NCBI RefSeq assembly: GCF_034058155.1
Contig: NZ_CP139148.1
Span: 4,836,001-4,900,000 of the forward strand
Direction: 5' to 3'
Length of the DNA stretch: 64,000 nt
Origin: Flavobacterium sp. KACC 22761
GTDB taxonomy: Bacteria; Bacteroidota; Bacteroidia; Flavobacteriales; Flavobacteriaceae
The notes under the pieces were generated by a model, which was not told where the DNA came from, searched no databases, and saw nothing but the letters and a program-made list of their open reading frames with translations. Every line of letters begins with the position of its first letter. The stretch's first letter is position 1. The position numbers and the translations under genes were made by a program. Positions 17,072 through 28,000 of this stretch are shown one piece after another.

Positions 17072-17653
17072 TTAATCGTTTGTATCAAAAACACGTTCAA
17101 TTCTTTTGTCTGGAATAAGCCACAACAGTGCTACTATAAAATAGGCCGCACCAGAAATCCATGTGTTATAAAAAGAAGAAATAATTCCGATAATATATAA
17201 AACCGCCGAAACTTTACCTTTTAAATCTTTACCAAGTGCTTTTCTTAAAGGAGAATCATCACCCTCGTTGCACATAATTACATACTGCAAGATCACGTAA
17301 GCAATTGCGCACAGAAGCAAAATAATTCCATAAAATGCCATTGATGCTTTTTCAAAATTATGTTCACCCATCCAGCCTGTTGAAACCGGAATCAATGAAA
17401 GCCAAAACAATAAATGCAGATTGCTCCAAAGCACTTTTCCGTTTACTTTAGACAAACCATGAAGCAAATAATGGTGATTGTTCCAATAAATCCCCACATA
17501 AATAAAACTCAAAATGTAACTTAGAAATTTAGGAATGAGCGGTTTTAAATCGGCGAATTCATGACCTTCTGGAACTTTTATCTCCAAAATCATAATGGTA
17601 ATAATAATCGCCAAAACACCATCACTAAAGGCTTCAAGTCTAGTTTTATTCAT
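17072..17653 (-). CDS. TMEM175-family potassium channel-like protein (DUF1211)
   Basis: An inner-membrane protein of 193 residues. It starts with the family signature NKTRLEAFSDGVLAIIITIM, where the RxxxFSDG motif is diagnostic. Six hydrophobic segments are seen. Bacterial TMEM175 relatives form K+-permeable tetramers. It is the first gene of a two-gene unit with the Crp-like regulator (3 bp spacing). A 33-nt-arm inverted repeat ends 16 nt before its ATG. Confidence 0.85.
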   Translation of the reverse strand: MNKTRLEAFSDGVLAIIITIMILEIKVPEGHEFADLKPLIPKFLSYILSFIYVGIYWNNHHYLLHGLSKVNGKVLWSNLHLLFWLSLIPVSTGWMGEHNFEKASMAFYGIILLLCAIAYVILQYVIMCNEGDDSPLRKALGKDLKGKVSAVLYIIGIISSFYNTWISGAAYFIVALLWLIPDKRIERVFDTND

Positions 17654-17669
17654 TTATTATAAGTGTAAG

Positions 17670-17753
17670 TTTGCCACGAATTACACCAATTAACACTAAT
17701 TTTATTCTTAAAAACTTTAAAAATAATTCGTGTTAATTCGTGTAATTCGTGGC
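17670..17753. repeat. Long inverted repeat, CACGAATTA type
   Basis: The arms run from 17670 (TTTGCCACGAATTACACC) and to 17753 (GTGTAATTCGTGGCAAA), and match at about 31 of 33 positions. The arm is a near-tandem of the 9-nt word CACGAATTA. It fills the gap between the ppx stop (17761) and the TMEM175 start (17653). Confidence 0.8.
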
Positions 17754-17760
17754 AAAAAAA

Positions 17761-18657
17761 TTAAATTTTACCGTAGTACATTGCTTTTACGATTCCGTCA
17801 GAAAGTCCAATTTTTGGCACATAAATCTGGCGTGCTCCACTCCATTTCATTGCATTTAGATAGATGCGAGTCGCGTGGATGATAACGTCGGCGCGGTCAG
17901 AGTTCAAACCTAATTCGGCAATTCTTTGTTCATAAGTCAATGAATTCAAGAAGGCATATTGCGAATTGATATAAATGTATGAAAGCGGTTTTTCCTGCTG
18001 TTTTCCAGACATTTTAAACAATTTATTGATGTTTCCTCCAGACCCAATCAACGTTACTTCATCATAATCAGCAGTATTGGTTTTAATCCATTTTTCGATT
18101 TCATCCCAAACTACGTCACAAACCATATTATTTAGCAAACGAACGGTTCCCGCTTTGAATGATCTTGAATTGATCATTTTCCCGTCTGAAAAAAGAGTAA
18201 ACTCGGTGCTTCCACCACCAACATCCACGAAAAGATAAGTTTCGTCTGTTTTTAATAAATGATGCAAATCTGTAGAAGCGATAATTGCTGCTTCTTTTTT
18301 TCCGTCAATAATTTCGATTTTAATGTCGGCTTTCTTTTTAATCAAAGCCACAACTTCTTTGGCATTATACGCTTCGCGCATTGCCGAAGTAGCAAACGCC
18401 ATATAACGCTCTACTTTATGTACTTTCATCAAAAGGTTGAATGCTTTCATGGCATCAACCATTCGATCTGTATTTTCTTGTGATATTTCTCCAACGGTAA
18501 AGGCATCTTGTCCCAAACGAATTGGCACACGGACAAGCGAACTTTTATTAAACTGCGGTTCTTTGCCTTCTTGTTCTACAACATTCGATATCAGAAGCCT
18601 CATGGCATTTGAACCGATATCTATTGCTGCAAATTTTCTAATATTAATCATGCTCAC
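17761..18657 (-). CDS. ppx: Exopolyphosphatase / Ppx-GppA phosphatase (short form)
   Basis: A 298-residue ASKHA-fold phosphatase that releases phosphate from polyphosphate or converts pppGpp. Signatures: AIDIGSNAMRLLI (phosphate 1 loop), MAFATSAMREA, VDVGGGSTEFTLF (phosphate 2 loop) and IGSGGNINKL. It ends after the two ASKHA lobes, without the HD-like C-terminal domains of E. coli Ppx (about 510 residues); this length is common in Bacteroidota. It follows ppk by 25 bp, so synthesis and breakdown of polyphosphate are encoded together. Confidence 0.92.
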   Translation of the reverse strand: MSMINIRKFAAIDIGSNAMRLLISNVVEQEGKEPQFNKSSLVRVPIRLGQDAFTVGEISQENTDRMVDAMKAFNLLMKVHKVERYMAFATSAMREAYNAKEVVALIKKKADIKIEIIDGKKEAAIIASTDLHHLLKTDETYLFVDVGGGSTEFTLFSDGKMINSRSFKAGTVRLLNNMVCDVVWDEIEKWIKTNTADYDEVTLIGSGGNINKLFKMSGKQQEKPLSYIYINSQYAFLNSLTYEQRIAELGLNSDRADVIIHATRIYLNAMKWSGARQIYVPKIGLSDGIVKAMYYGKI

Positions 18658-18682
18658 TTATGATTTGAAAAATTGGTTTTAA

Positions 18683-20761
18683 TTAATTTATTTTTTGAGG
18701 AACTGCTTCGGCCACCTCAATTTTGTTTTGGTAATATTTATAGGTTTCAAATTGCGCTCTAAATGGGGCATGATGATTTCGAGGCTTGTATTTGTTATCT
18801 AATTTATAGGAATGATATCTCACTTTAACATTCCCTTTCCATGCAATATTAAAATTATCAATCAGTTCTTTTTTGATTTCTAAATCATAGATCGGGCAGG
18901 TAACTTCGACTCTTCCATCAAGATTTCTAGTCATAAAATCGGCAGACGAAATGTAAACTTCCGTTAGACCAGCATTTCCAAAAATATAAACTCTTGAATG
19001 CTCTAAATAATTATCTACAATACTTATTGCTTCAATATTTTCGCTCATTCCGGGAATACCTGGAATCAAAGAACAAATCCCTCTAACTTGAAGCTGGATT
19101 TTCACGCCTGCGTTGCTTGCTTCATATAATTTATCGATCATTTTAAAATCAGACAAACTATTCATTTTTAATTTGATATGTGTTTTTCTGCCAGCAAGCG
19201 CATGCAAAATTTCACGGTCAATTAACTTAATGAATTTTGTTCTTGTGTAGTGTGGCGATACAATTAAATGTTTGTATCTGTGCACTCGATAATTAATATC
19301 GAAAAATTCAAATATTTTCGATGTATCTTTTAAAATTCCTTGGTGACAGGTAAAAAGCGTAACATCGGTATAAATTTTTGCTGTCGATTCATTGAAATTT
19401 CCCGTTGAAATAAATCCGTAACGACGTGTTTTTCCTTCTTCAATTCTTTCAATCACACAAATTTTACTGTGAACTTTCAAGCCTTTAATTCCGAAAATAA
19501 GCTCTATTCCTTCCGTTTGCATTTGTTCTGCATACGAAATATTCGATGCTTCATCAAAACGTGCTTGAAGTTCAATTTGAACTACTACTTTCTTTCCGTT
19601 TTTAGCAGCATTGATCAATGAACTGATAATCTGTGAATTTTTGGCTAAACGATATAAAGTAATTTTTATGCTCGTTACTTTCGGGTCTAAAGCCGCTTCA
19701 CGTAAAAATTTGGTCAAATATGAAAATGATTGATATGGCGCATGCACCAAATAATCTTTTTTACTGATTTTTTCTAAAATACTTCCATCCAAACTCAAAC
19801 CTGGAACAGGCAAAGGCTCATTTGGTTTATACAACAAATCGTAGCGTCCTAAATTTGGAAAATCCATATAATCTCGGCGGTTGTGATACCTTCCACCGGG
19901 AATTATACTATCGGTTTCTACAATTTTCATTTTTTCCAAAAAGAATTGTAGCGTATCTTCTTCAATTAAATTATCATAAATAAAACGAACAGGTTCTCCA
20001 ATTCGGCGGTCTTTTACAGAGCTCGAAATTTTTTCCAGCATACTTTTACTTAAGTCACTGTCAATATCTAACTGAGCATCACGCGTGATTTTAATCATAT
20101 GCGCCGAAACACTTTTATAATCAAAAATATTGAAGATGTTCTTTAGTTTATAACGAATAACATCGTCGATCAAGATCACATATTGTTTTTCATCTTCAGA
20201 AGGAAGGACAACAAAACGATTGATGTTTTTTGGAATTTCGATTAAAGCATAACGAACTTCATCTGTTGCCAATTCTAAGCGAACAGCCAAATATCCCAAA
20301 GTATCTTTTAAAACCGGAAAAACCGCCAAGTCATTAAGAATGATGGTTACCAATTCTGGACTTAATTTTTGTGTAAAAAAGTCCTTTAGAAAACACTCCT
20401 GTTTTTTGGTAATTTGAGTTTCATTGATAATAAAGATATTTTCAGCTTCTAGTTCGGCTTCAATATTTCCTAGAATACGTAAACTTTCAGACTGTTGCTG
20501 AATTACGATTTCGGTAATATCCTTAATTAATTGATGGGCAGAAATTCCTCCTAAATATTTTTCGCCAGAAATACCCGAAAGACTTAATCTTCGAATCGCA
20601 GCATACCGAACTCTGAAAAACTCATCTAAATTGTTTGAAAAAATTCCAACAAAACGCAGTCTGTCTAAAAGTGGAACCGTGTTGTCTGCAGCTTCTTGAA
20701 GCACTCTTGCATTAAACGCTAACCAACTTTTTTCTCTATCGATATATTTCTGTTCGTACAC
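18683..20761 (-). CDS. ppk1: Polyphosphate kinase 1
   Basis: A 692-residue enzyme that reversibly builds inorganic polyphosphate from ATP, normally at the inner face of the membrane. The order is the N-terminal domain (REKSWLAFNARVLQEA), the head domain and two PLD-like catalytic domains. The phosphorylated histidine is in LKVHSKICVIER, the equivalent of E. coli His435, and GFISTGNFNESTAKIYTD and RVYIFGNAG are conserved. The length matches the family. It lies 5 bp after sixA and 25 bp before ppx in one operon. Confidence 0.95.
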   Translation of the reverse strand: MYEQKYIDREKSWLAFNARVLQEAADNTVPLLDRLRFVGIFSNNLDEFFRVRYAAIRRLSLSGISGEKYLGGISAHQLIKDITEIVIQQQSESLRILGNIEAELEAENIFIINETQITKKQECFLKDFFTQKLSPELVTIILNDLAVFPVLKDTLGYLAVRLELATDEVRYALIEIPKNINRFVVLPSEDEKQYVILIDDVIRYKLKNIFNIFDYKSVSAHMIKITRDAQLDIDSDLSKSMLEKISSSVKDRRIGEPVRFIYDNLIEEDTLQFFLEKMKIVETDSIIPGGRYHNRRDYMDFPNLGRYDLLYKPNEPLPVPGLSLDGSILEKISKKDYLVHAPYQSFSYLTKFLREAALDPKVTSIKITLYRLAKNSQIISSLINAAKNGKKVVVQIELQARFDEASNISYAEQMQTEGIELIFGIKGLKVHSKICVIERIEEGKTRRYGFISTGNFNESTAKIYTDVTLFTCHQGILKDTSKIFEFFDINYRVHRYKHLIVSPHYTRTKFIKLIDREILHALAGRKTHIKLKMNSLSDFKMIDKLYEASNAGVKIQLQVRGICSLIPGIPGMSENIEAISIVDNYLEHSRVYIFGNAGLTEVYISSADFMTRNLDGRVEVTCPIYDLEIKKELIDNFNIAWKGNVKVRYHSYKLDNKYKPRNHHAPFRAQFETYKYYQNKIEVAEAVPQKIN

Positions 20762-20766
20762 TTTTT

Positions 20767-21252
20767 TTATTTTAAATCTTTGGGGAAAATGGTTTTATGT
20801 GTCTTGCCTTTATTGAGAGTATCCCAGCTTTCCGTATCAAATTGCAGGGAAACAAAACCTGAAGTTGGGACATTATCTATAAAAACATCCCCAAATTTAT
20901 TAACAAAATTTGTAATAGCCTCGTTATGTCCAAAAAGAATAACGCTTTCTAAACTATTATCACACGATTTGATAACTTTTTCGAGTTGTCGTTCATCAAA
21001 TGTGTATAATTCATCTTTGAAAATGATGCTTTCTAAGGGATATGAAATATTTTGAGCAAAAATAAGAGCCGTTTCTGAAGCCCGTGCCGCAGTGCTACTC
21101 CATATAATGTAAGTTTTCGGTAGGTATTTTGAAATATTTGAAGACACTTCATGTGCATCTAAAATTCCTCTTTTCATTAAAGGTCTGTCAAAATCCTTAA
21201 GAGGCGCTTCCCAACTTGATTTGGCGTGTCGTATTAAAATTAAGTTTTTCAT
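20767..21252 (-). CDS. sixA: SixA-like phosphohistidine phosphatase
   Basis: A 161-residue histidine-phosphatase-family protein. The catalytic RH motif is at the start (MKNLILIRHAKSSWEAPL), followed by DFDRPLMKRG, and the second catalytic His is in VILFGHNEAI. The ATG at 21250-21252 is preferred over the TTG three codons upstream. SixA removes phosphate from His in phosphorelay proteins. Being the first gene of sixA-ppk-ppx, it could act on phospho-His intermediates such as that of Ppk, but this is inference. Confidence 0.88.
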   Translation of the reverse strand: MKNLILIRHAKSSWEAPLKDFDRPLMKRGILDAHEVSSNISKYLPKTYIIWSSTAARASETALIFAQNISYPLESIIFKDELYTFDERQLEKVIKSCDNSLESVILFGHNEAITNFVNKFGDVFIDNVPTSGFVSLQFDTESWDTLNKGKTHKTIFPKDLK

Positions 21253-22070
21253 AAAAGACAATATTTAAAAAATAAATACATAACGAGAAAACTACTTTCT
21301 AAGTTCTAATTTACAAAAGAAATTTTAATCCTCTTCCTTTTTTTATTCCTGTTAACATTCTAACAAAATTTTAACAAGAATTTACAATTCTAGAAATGTC
21401 AAAACTAGAAGAAAATAGAATTGTGATTTTTTGCATTTTATGTACTTCATCTATAAAATAAGTTTTTAGTCGATATTTTATTTTTATTCAAAATTTTAAC
21501 CAAATACTTGATTATTAATTACTTAAATCTTTACAAAGAACTCATTATCGCTAATAAAGCAAAAAAAAAGGGACAGAAAAATTTTACTTTTTACAGTTAA
21601 AAAAAATATTTTTTACTCAATTTTTGATAAAAAAACAACACTTTAACGAGTTTTTTGGTTAGTTACAGATAAAAAAAACATATTAGAAAAACTCTAATAT
21701 AACTTTGATTCTGTTAAAATATTAAATATATCACAAAACAGAGAAGTAATTAGCAAGAATAAAAAAATGACACTTCAAAGATTTCAAAAGCGTCAAAATT
21801 GTAAGTTATTTTTTTTGGTTAGAAATGTACGATGTGATTAAAAACCTATTTGTCCCATTTAAAAAAAATAAATAGAACCGTTTTTACATCTTCTTGAGGA
21901 TTTTATTAAACATTAATCTAAAACCTATTAAAAACAGACACACTTTTTTACAAGCCGACTAATTTTTTATTGAAAAAACAAAGCCTTGACAAATTAATAA
22001 TCAGTTAAAAAGCTGATTATTAATTAAAAAATCTCAAAATATGATTACTAAAGTTTAAAAATTAGAGATT
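21253..22070. other. 818-bp A/T-rich gap upstream of the giant adhesin
   Basis: No convincing gene. The sequence is strongly A/T-rich and separates two divergent units. TTTTTTGGTTAG occurs twice (about 21651-21662 and 21813-21824). TAACTTTG at 21700-21707 fits the -7 consensus for a plus-strand promoter about 360 nt before the adhesin ATG, without a well-placed -33 TTG. If it is used, the adhesin mRNA has a long leader. Confidence 0.4.
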
Positions 22071-25000
22071 ATGAAAAACATTACTTTAATGAATATGAAT
22101 ATTAAATACGTTTATGTTGCGTTGCTTTTAATATTTATTACAAGTGGCTATTCTCAAAACACATATGATGGCAATTACTGCCCTGGCCCAGGTGCAGTAG
22201 GTGATGAATATGCGACTGGAACGGTTTATAGCACGGTATTGTTAGCTAACCCTTCTTCAACATGCAACATTGGAACGATTCACGCTAAAGTTGATACCCA
22301 AAATCAAGTTTTACGATTAGGTATGGACATTGGTAATGGTGGTTCGGCACTTTTTAGATTGTACTTAGATACCGATAATAATCCCTCAACAGGATTAACC
22401 TCAGATTCATTTGGAGGAACCATTAGTGTAGCTGGTGCTGAGTATATCTTAGAAATTAATTCTAACGGAAATGGTTTTACTTTATATACCGGAAATGGTA
22501 GTGTTAAAACTCAAACCAATGTTATTCCTGCAGGTCTTGCGGCTCAGGCAGGTAATGCCAATTGTAATTCCGGAGCTACATTTTTAGAGTTTAATGTTCC
22601 TTTTGGAAGCTTGGGAATTAATATTTGTGATCCCAATAATCCTGGCGTAATTAACGTTACAAAATTAGCTTCTGTTAGTGGTAACTCACCTAATTCAAGT
22701 CTATGCACTAATACTCCACTTACTTTTGGAATTCCACTAAAAGGAACAGTTGGGCCAAACTCAACTATATGTTCAGGAGCTAGTGCTGCTTTAACAATAA
22801 CAGGTCTCAATGCTAATTCTAATGTAATCAAATGGCAATCATCTGTTGCACCATTTTCAGTGTGGGTAGATATCGCTAATACTGTAGGTTTAACAGCTTA
22901 CAATACAGGTAATTTAACAGAAACCACAAAATTCAGAGCAATATTTTCTAATTCAGGTTTATGCTCAGGAAGCAATATTGCGACAAGTGAAGCAACCATA
23001 ACGGTAAATACTCCAACTGCTTGTTCTATTACTGGTACTGCGGGCCCTGTATGTTTATCTTCTTCTAACGTTTATTCTGCTCCGGCCAATATGACGACCT
23101 ATTCCTGGTCTTTACCTCCTGCAACTGCAAATGGGGCTACAATCACATCAGCTACAAATTCACAAAACGTTACTGTTCAAGCTGGTTCTACGTGTAATAC
23201 AACGTTTAAATTATTATTAACTACTACTTTAAACGGATGTAGTTCTACTTGTGAAAAAATAGTAACTGTTAACGACACCACAGCTCCGACTTGGACAACT
23301 ACAGCAGGTTCATTAAATGCTACTTTGGAATGCAGTAATACAGCAGGAGTGGCAACAGCACAAAGTCAGGCTCCGGTTGCCACAGACAATTGCGGTGGAA
23401 CCGTAACCTATACAAAAGTGAGCGGAACTTTCGCCGCTGGAACTTGTGCAAACTCTGGAACTTACACCAACACTTGGACCGCTAAAGATGCCTGCAATAA
23501 TACTTCAACAGTTTTTACTCAGGTGATCACTATCCAAGACACGACTGCTCCAGCTTGGACAACTACAGCAGGTTCATTAAATGCTACTTTGGAATGCAGC
23601 GATACGGCAGGATTGACAGCAGCACAAAGTCAGGCTCCTGTTGCCACAGACAATTGCGGCGGAACCGTAACCTATACAAAAGTGAGCGGAACTTTCGCAG
23701 CTGGAACTTGTGCAAACTCCGGAACTTACACCAACACTTGGACCGCTAAAGATGCCTGCAATAATACTTCAACAGTTTTCACTCAGGTGATCACTATCCA
23801 AGATACCACTGCTCCGACTTGGACAACTGCTGCAGAAGCTCTTAACGTGACATTACAATGTAGCGATACAGAAGGATTGGCAGCAGCACAAAGTCAGGCT
23901 CCGGTTGCCACAGACAATTGCGGCGGAACCGTAACCTATACAAAAGTGAGCGGAACTTTCGCCGCTGGAACTTGTGCAAACTCTGGAACCTACACCAACA
24001 CTTGGACTGCTAAGGATATCTGCAACAATACTTCGACAGTTTTCACTCAGGTGATCACTATCCAAGACACGACTGCTCCGATTTGGACAACACAGGCGGG
24101 TTCTCTGAATGTGACTTTGGAATGCAGCAATACGGCAGGATTGACAGCAGCACAAAGTCAGGCTCCGGTTGCCACAGACAATTGCGGCGGAACCGTAACC
24201 TATACAAAAGTGAGCGGAACTTTCGCAGCTGGAACTTGTGCAAACTCTGGAACCTACACCAACACTTGGACTGCTAAGGATATCTGCAACAATACTTCAA
24301 CAGTTTTCACTCAGGTGATCACTATCCAAGACACGACTGCTCCGACTTGGACAACTGCTGCAGAAGCTCTTAACGTGACATTACAATGTAGCGATACGGC
24401 AGGATTGACAGCAGCACAAAGTCAGGCTCCGGTTGCCACAGACAATTGCGGCGGAACCGTAACCTATACAAAAGTGAGCGGAACTTTCGCCGCTGGAACT
24501 TGTGCAAACTCTGGAACTTACACCAACACTTGGACCGCTAAAGATGCCTGCAATAATACTTCAACAGTTTTCACTCAGGTGATCACTATCCAAGACACGA
24601 CTGCTCCAGCTTGGACAACACAGGCGGGTTCTTTGAATGTGACTTTGGAATGCAGCAATACGGCAGGATTGACAGCAGCACAAAGTCAGGCTCCGGTTGC
24701 CACAGACAATTGCGGCGGAACCGTAACCTATACAAAAGTGAGCGGAACTTTCGCAGCTGGAACTTGTGCAAACTCTGGAACTTATACCAATACTTGGACC
24801 GCTAAGGATATCTGCAACAATACTTCAACAGTTTTCACTCAGGTGATCACTATCCAAGACACGACTGCTCCGACTTGGACAACACAGGCGGGTTCTTTGA
24901 ATGTGACTTTGGAATGCAGCAATACGGCAGGATTGACAGCAGCACAAAGTCAGGCTCCTGTTGCCACAGACAATTGCGGCGGAACCGTAACCTATACAAA

Positions 25001-28000
25001 AGTGAGCGGAACTTTCGCAGCTGGAACTTGTGCAAACTCTGGAACCTACACCAATACTTGGACCGCTAAGGATATCTGCAATAATACTTCGACAGTTTTC
25101 ACTCAGGTGATCACTATCCAAGACACCACAGTCCCTGCTTGGACAACTACAGCAGGTTCATTAAATGCTACTTTGGAATGCAGCGATACGGCAGGATTGA
25201 CAGCAGCACAAAGTCAGGCTCCGGTTGCCACAGACAATTGCGGTGGAACCGTAACCTATACAAAAGTGAGCGGAACTTTCGCCGCTGGAACTTGTGCAAA
25301 CTCTGGAACTTACACCAACACTTGGACCGCTAAAGATGCCTGCAACAATACTTCAACAGTTTTCACTCAGGTAATCACTATCCAAGACACGACAGCCCCA
25401 GCTTGGACAACACAGGCGGGTTCTCTGAATGTGACTTTGGAATGCAGCAATACGGCAGGATTGGCAGCAGCACAAAGTCAGGCTCCGGTTGCCACAGACA
25501 ATTGCGGCGGAACCGTAACCTATACAAAAGTGAGCGGAACTTTCGCAGCTGGAACTTGTGCAAACTCTGGAACCTACACCAACACTTGGACTGCTAAGGA
25601 TATCTGCAACAATACTTCAACAGTTTTCACTCAGGTGATCACTATCCAAGACACGACAGCCCCAGCTTGGACAACACAGGCTGGTTCTCTGAATGTGACT
25701 TTGGAATGCAGCAATACGGCAGGATTGGCAGCAGCACAAAGTCAGGCTCCGGTTGCCACAGACAATTGCGGCGGAACCGTAACCTATACAAAAGTGAGCG
25801 GAACTTTCGCCGCTGGAACTTGTGCAAACTCTGGAACCTACACCAACACTTGGACCGCTAAGGATATCTGCAACAATACTTCAACAGTTTTCACTCAGGT
25901 AATCACTATCCAAGACACGACAGCCCCAGCTTGGACAACACAGGCTGGTTCTCTGAATGTGACTTTGGAATGCAGCAATACGGCAGGATTGGCAGCAGCA
26001 CAAAGTCAGGCTCCGGTTGCCACAGACAATTGCGGCGGAACCGTAACCTATACAAAAGTGAGCGGAACTTTCGCAGCTGGAACTTGTGCAAACTCTGGAA
26101 CCTACACCAATACTTGGACCGCTAAGGATATCTGCAACAATACTTCAACAGTTTTCACTCAGGTGATCACTATCCAAGACACCACAGCCCCAGCTTGGAC
26201 AACACAGGCGGGTTCTCTGAATGTGACTTTGGAATGCAGCAATGCGGCAGGATTGGCAGCAGCACAAAGTCAGGCTCCGGTTGCCACAGACAATTGCGGC
26301 GGAACCGTAACCTATACAAAAGTGAGCGGAACTTTCGCAGCTGGAACTTGTGCAAACTCTGGAACTTATACCAATACTTGGACCGCTAAGGATATCTGCA
26401 ATAATACTTCAACAGTTTTCACTCAGGTGATCACTATCCAAGACACGACTGCTCCAGCTTGGACAACTACAGCAGAAGCTCTTAACGTTACATTACAATG
26501 TAGCGATACAGAAGGATTAAATGCTGCACAAGCACAAGCTCCAGTTGCAACTGATAACTGCAATGGAAACATAACTTATGTGAAAACAAGCGGAGAATTA
26601 CAAAGAGGAAGCTGTGGAAGTACTGGAACTTACACCAATACTTGGGTTGCGAAAGATCTTTGCAACAACACCTCAACTACATTCACTCAAGTAATTACAA
26701 TCCAAGATAGTGCATCTCCAAAATGGATTACAGTAGCTGGAACATTGAACGTAACTTTACAATGTAGCGATACAGCAGGATTAGTCGTAGCTCAGGCTCA
26801 GGCTCCTCAAGCTACTGCAAATTGCACAATTGTAACTTATACCAAAACAAGCGGGCAATTCGTAGCTTCTGAAGGTTGTGCGAATGCTGGAACATATACT
26901 AACAGCTGGATTGCAAAAGATGATTGTGGAAACGTTACCGACAGTTTCTATCAAGTAATCACAATCGAAGATACAACTGCACCGACTTGGACAACTGCTT
27001 CACAAGCTTTGAATGTGACTTTGGAATGTAGCGATACCTCTGGACTTGCTAATGCTCAAGCACTTTTCCCAACTGCTTCTGACTTATGTGATGCCGATGT
27101 CACCAACATAACCAAAGTAAGCGGTCAGTTTGTAGCTTCTGAAGGATGTTCAAATGCTGGAACTTATACCAATACATGGACAGTAAAAGATGATTGTGGT
27201 AATACTTCTGAAACTTTCACACAAGTGATCACAATTCAGGATACTACTGCTCCAACTTGGACAACTGAAATCGGTTCTCTAAACAAAACAATTGAATGTA
27301 GTAATACAGAAGCTTTGGCATCGGCGCAAGCCTTATTCCCTGTAGCTTCAGATTTATGCGATGCGAATGTTTCAAACATTGTAAAAGTAAGTGGCCAATT
27401 TGTAGCTTCTGAAGGATGCGGAAATGCTGGAACTTATACCAATACTTGGACTGTGAAAGATGATTGTGGCAATACCTCTGAAACTTTCACGCAAGTAATT
27501 ACAATTGAAGATACTACTGCTCCAACTTGGACAACTGAAATCGGTTCTCTAAACAAAACAATTGAATGCAGTAATACAGAAGCTTTGGCATCGGCGCAAG
27601 CCTTATTCCCTGTAGCTTCAGATTTATGCGACACGAATGTTTCAAACATTGTAAAAGTAAGTGGCCAATTTGTAGCTTCTGAAGGATGCGGAAATGCTGG
27701 AACTTATACCAATACTTGGACTGTGAAAGATGATTGTGGCAATACCTCTGAAACTTTCACGCAAGTAATTACAATTGAAGATACTACTGCTCCAACTTGG
27801 ACAACTGAAATCGGTTCTCTAAACAAAACAATTGAATGCAGTAATACAGAAGCTTTGGCATCGGCGCAAGCCTTATTCCCTGTAGCTTCAGATTTATGCG
27901 ACACGAATGTTTCAAACATTGTAAAAGTAAGCGGCCAATTTGTAGCTTCTGAAGGATGCGGAAATTCTGGAACTTATACCAATACTTGGACTGTGAAAGA

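Noticed and set aside
21768..21842. A 24-codon frame upstream of the adhesin, starting ATGACACTTCAAAG
   Set aside because: No supporting start signal, conservation cannot be judged, and such frames are expected in A/T-rich gaps.
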